Assembly: GCA_003695015.1 (NCBI GenBank)
Contig: RFJD01000467.1
Span: 1-7,738, forward strand
Length of the DNA: 7,738 nucleotides
DNA from: Verrucomicrobiota bacterium
GTDB lineage: Bacteria; Verrucomicrobiota; Verrucomicrobiia; Limisphaerales; J093
Direction: 5' to 3'
Shown here: positions 7,143 through 7,738 of the stretch, piece by piece
How the letters are laid out: each line of letters begins with the position of its first letter
Position numbering within the stretch: the stretch's first letter is position 1
Translations under genes and position numbers: made by a program
The notes under the pieces: model-generated
What the model was told of the DNA's origin: nothing
What the model saw: only the letters and a program-made list of their open reading frames with translations
The model's database searches: none

Positions 7143-7208
7143 GGCTCTTTGACCCCTGAACCCACCGGACGACCCTTCGTCCGGCACCCCGGGTTCACCC
7201 CAAGAGCC
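7143..7208 (-). other. Three-stage compound hairpin at the 5' end of the candidate RNA
   Basis: Three perfectly matched stems are nested: GGCTCTT (7208-7202) with AAGAGCC (7149-7143), TGAACCC (7197-7191) with GGGTTCA (7163-7157), and CCGGACGA (7184-7177) with TCGTCCGG (7172-7165). The apical loop is AGGG. In total 22 base pairs form without a mismatch in the stems. The unpaired internal-loop segments are nearly all G tracts: GGGG opposite GGGGTCA, and GGGGTG opposite a single T. Such collinear arms are very unlikely by chance. Confidence 0.75.
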
Positions 7209-7219
7209 ACGCTATTACT

Positions 7220-7236
7220 AGCAGAGTCCGTGCCAA
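7220..7236 (-). promoter_or_regulatory. Sigma-54 (RpoN) -24/-12 promoter
   Basis: The minus strand reads TTGGCACGGACTCTGCT. Compared with the sigma-54 consensus TGGCACG-N4-TTGCW it has the complete TGGCACG block, the exact spacing between the invariant GG and GC, and one difference (CTGCT for TTGCW). Counting from the -12 C at 7221, transcription would start near 7209, at the base of the long hairpin. No sigma-70-type -35/-10 pair with good spacing is seen here. Sigma-54 promoters need an enhancer-binding ATPase, and possible sites lie just upstream. Confidence 0.62.
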
Positions 7237-7253
7237 CGTGGCATCGAAATTGA

Positions 7254-7277
7254 CCCTGCGCAAGCCGCACAGCAGGG
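7254..7277. promoter_or_regulatory. Dyad upstream of the sigma-54 promoter, possible activator site
   Basis: CCCTGC at 7254-7259 and GCAGGG at 7272-7277 form a perfect 6-bp inverted repeat with a 12-bp spacer, centred about 57 bp before the predicted start at 7209. The spacer begins with GCAAGCCGC (7260-7268), which recurs inverted as GCGGCTTGC at 7321-7329, about 116 bp before the start. Paired sites at such distances are typical of sigma-54 enhancer-binding proteins. It could instead be a hairpin in the 3' UTR of the ASPIC/UnbV mRNA. Confidence 0.3.
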
Positions 7278-7342
7278 GAAAAACACCGGCCCCCGGGCAA
7301 GGTTGCGTCCGGCAACGGGCGCGGCTTGCATGGTGTAATGCC

Positions 7343-7738
7343 TTAAGGCTCAACGGGTTGGCCCCGTCCCGCCGGCTCCTTGACGGTGAGAATCTGGTCC
7401 GCGGCGACTTCGGTGAGTTCCTGCCGGATGCCCGAGGGCCATCGGATGATCACCCGATCCACCTTTCCGGCCTTGCCCAAGCCGAAATGCAGGCGGGGAT
7501 CGCTCTGGAACAGGTAGCTCGTCGGACAACGGGCTTCGGCCTGCCAGCGTCGGCCGCCGGCTTCCACCTCGACCCAGGCGCCGAAGCCGTCGCGATTGCT
7601 GCGCCCGCCCACCAACCGCAGGGTGAGGAAATGGCCGGGGTCGGGCGTTGTATTGCGCAAGAGGACCGCCGGTTCGGCCAGATTGTTCAACACGAGGTCC
7701 ATGCGGCCGTCATTGTCGAAATCGACCGTGCCGCTGCC
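7343..7738 (-). CDS. CRTAC1-type protein with FG-GAP repeat and ASPIC/UnbV domain (5' partial, C-terminal 131 residues)
   Basis: The frame is open to the window edge, so the N-terminus is missing; an internal Met at 7702 is not a real start because the coding signal continues upstream. The visible part begins with VDFDNDGRMDLVLNN, a classic FG-GAP/VCBS calcium loop (DFDNDG). It then enters an ASPIC/UnbV domain: LLRN, GHFLTLRLVG, SNRDGFGAWVEVEAGGRRW, a SYLFQSDPRLHFGLG segment, VDRVIIRWPSG and a closing DQILTVKEP. These segments are typical of CRTAC1-family proteins, which are usually exported, calcium-binding beta-propellers of unclear function and abundant in Verrucomicrobiota, Planctomycetota and Acidobacteriota. 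It is transcribed in the same direction as the protease but is separated from it by ~410 bp holding a promoter and a terminator, so the two are probably not one operon. The stop codon overlaps the palindrome GCCTTAAGGC (7340-7349). Domain identity is secure; the role is unknown. Confidence 0.88.
   Translation of the reverse strand, partial: GSGTVDFDNDGRMDLVLNNLAEPAVLLRNTTPDPGHFLTLRLVGGRSNRDGFGAWVEVEAGGRRWQAEARCPTSYLFQSDPRLHFGLGKAGKVDRVIIRWPSGIRQELTEVAADQILTVKEPAGRGQPVEP

Larger units (their letters stand above)
7053..7209 (-). ncRNA. Candidate sigma-54-dependent structured small RNA (~155 nt)
   Basis: A sigma-54-type promoter at 7236-7220 predicts transcription starting about 7209. A three-stage hairpin begins at 7208, a 43-nt G/U-rich linker follows at 7142-7100, and the intrinsic terminator ends the transcript near 7053. 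Promoter, 5' structure, linker and terminator therefore agree on one compact transcript. No start codon with a plausible small protein is seen inside it. The sequence GTTGGTTG occurs twice in unpaired parts, once in the linker and once in the terminator loop, as expected for a repeated target-pairing seed. It does not resemble tRNA, tmRNA, 6S RNA, SRP RNA or RNase P RNA that I can recognise. The alternative is a leader of the protease mRNA in which the terminator acts as an attenuator. The function is unknown. Confidence 0.55.
6934..7342. other. 409-bp non-coding region between protease and ASPIC/UnbV genes
   Basis: No credible gene is present on either strand. Reading the minus strand from the ASPIC/UnbV stop, it contains an inverted-repeat-rich stretch (7254-7329), a sigma-54-type promoter (7220-7236), a long compound hairpin (7143-7208), a G/U-rich linker (7100-7142), an intrinsic terminator (7053-7099), then about 80 bp without clear structure and a 13-bp palindrome (6958-6970) before the protease start. 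Short frames that cross this region have low-complexity, R/P/G-rich translations and are treated as chance. Confidence 0.85.

Noticed and set aside
4114..7152. A 1012-codon open frame on the plus strand opposite the protease N-terminal half
   Set aside because: It is also antisense to conserved protease and FG-GAP coding sequence, continues through the terminator hairpin and RNA locus, and shows no recognisable domain.
7210..7222. GCTAGTAAT resembling a conserved 16S rRNA segment
   Set aside because: The match covers about nine bases only, and the flanking sequence is unlike 16S rRNA, so it is a chance similarity.
7278..7300. Possible terminator for the ASPIC/UnbV gene (CCGG-GGG-CCGG followed by TGTTTTT on the minus strand)
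   Set aside because: The stem is only 4 bp with a 3-nt loop, too weak to call despite the T run. It may contribute to 3' end formation but is not reported as a feature.
6956..7315. A 119-codon minus-strand frame in the intergenic region
   Set aside because: It overlaps the promoter, hairpin and terminator, has a Cys/Gly/Arg-rich translation without family features, and no ribosome binding site.

Overview
The window is high-GC DNA, most probably from a Verrucomicrobiota bacterium of the Limisphaera/Pedosphaera type. This placement is an inference. It rests on the very large secreted protease ending in a C-terminal module common in that group (a Y-x-L-x-x-S-P-D-L-x-x-W motif and a terminal RFYRV), on the neighbouring ASPIC/UnbV FG-GAP protein, on the weak Shine-Dalgarno signals, and on the sulfate-assimilation gene pair.

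Layout. Bases 3-389 (+) hold the C-terminal end of an APS-kinase-like domain, probably the tail of a CysN/CysC-type protein. Bases 432-1241 (+) encode CysQ, the PAP phosphatase, apparently in the same operon. Bases 1309-6933 (-) are one 1874-residue secreted protein, convergent with cysQ. In order it carries a signal peptide, a propeptide, a subtilisin-like S8 protease with its whole catalytic set, a duplicated ~97-residue module, eight FG-GAP-type calcium-loop repeats, one cadherin-like domain, six ~91-residue tandem-95 (cadherin-like) repeats and the terminal module. Bases 7343-7738 (-) are the C-terminal end of an FG-GAP/ASPIC-UnbV (CRTAC1-type) protein that runs off the window.

The most unusual part is the ~410 bp gap between the last two genes (6934-7342). 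On the minus strand it holds, in order, an almost consensus sigma-54 (-24/-12) promoter, then a three-tier hairpin whose first base lies within 1-2 nt of the predicted transcription start. A G/U-rich linker that could form a two-tetrad G-quadruplex follows, then a textbook intrinsic terminator (12-bp perfect stem, interrupted U tract). The simplest reading is an undescribed sigma-54-driven small RNA of about 155 nt. The alternative is a long attenuated leader of the protease gene. Possible activator-binding dyads lie upstream of the promoter, and a 13-bp palindrome lies between the terminator and the protease start.

How the parts fit together: the left pair belongs to sulfate activation and PAP recycling. 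The right pair encodes extracytoplasmic beta-propeller proteins, one carrying a protease. The RNA locus may respond to whatever enhancer-binding protein works with sigma-54 and could connect nutrient status to the exported proteins, but no target is shown by the sequence.
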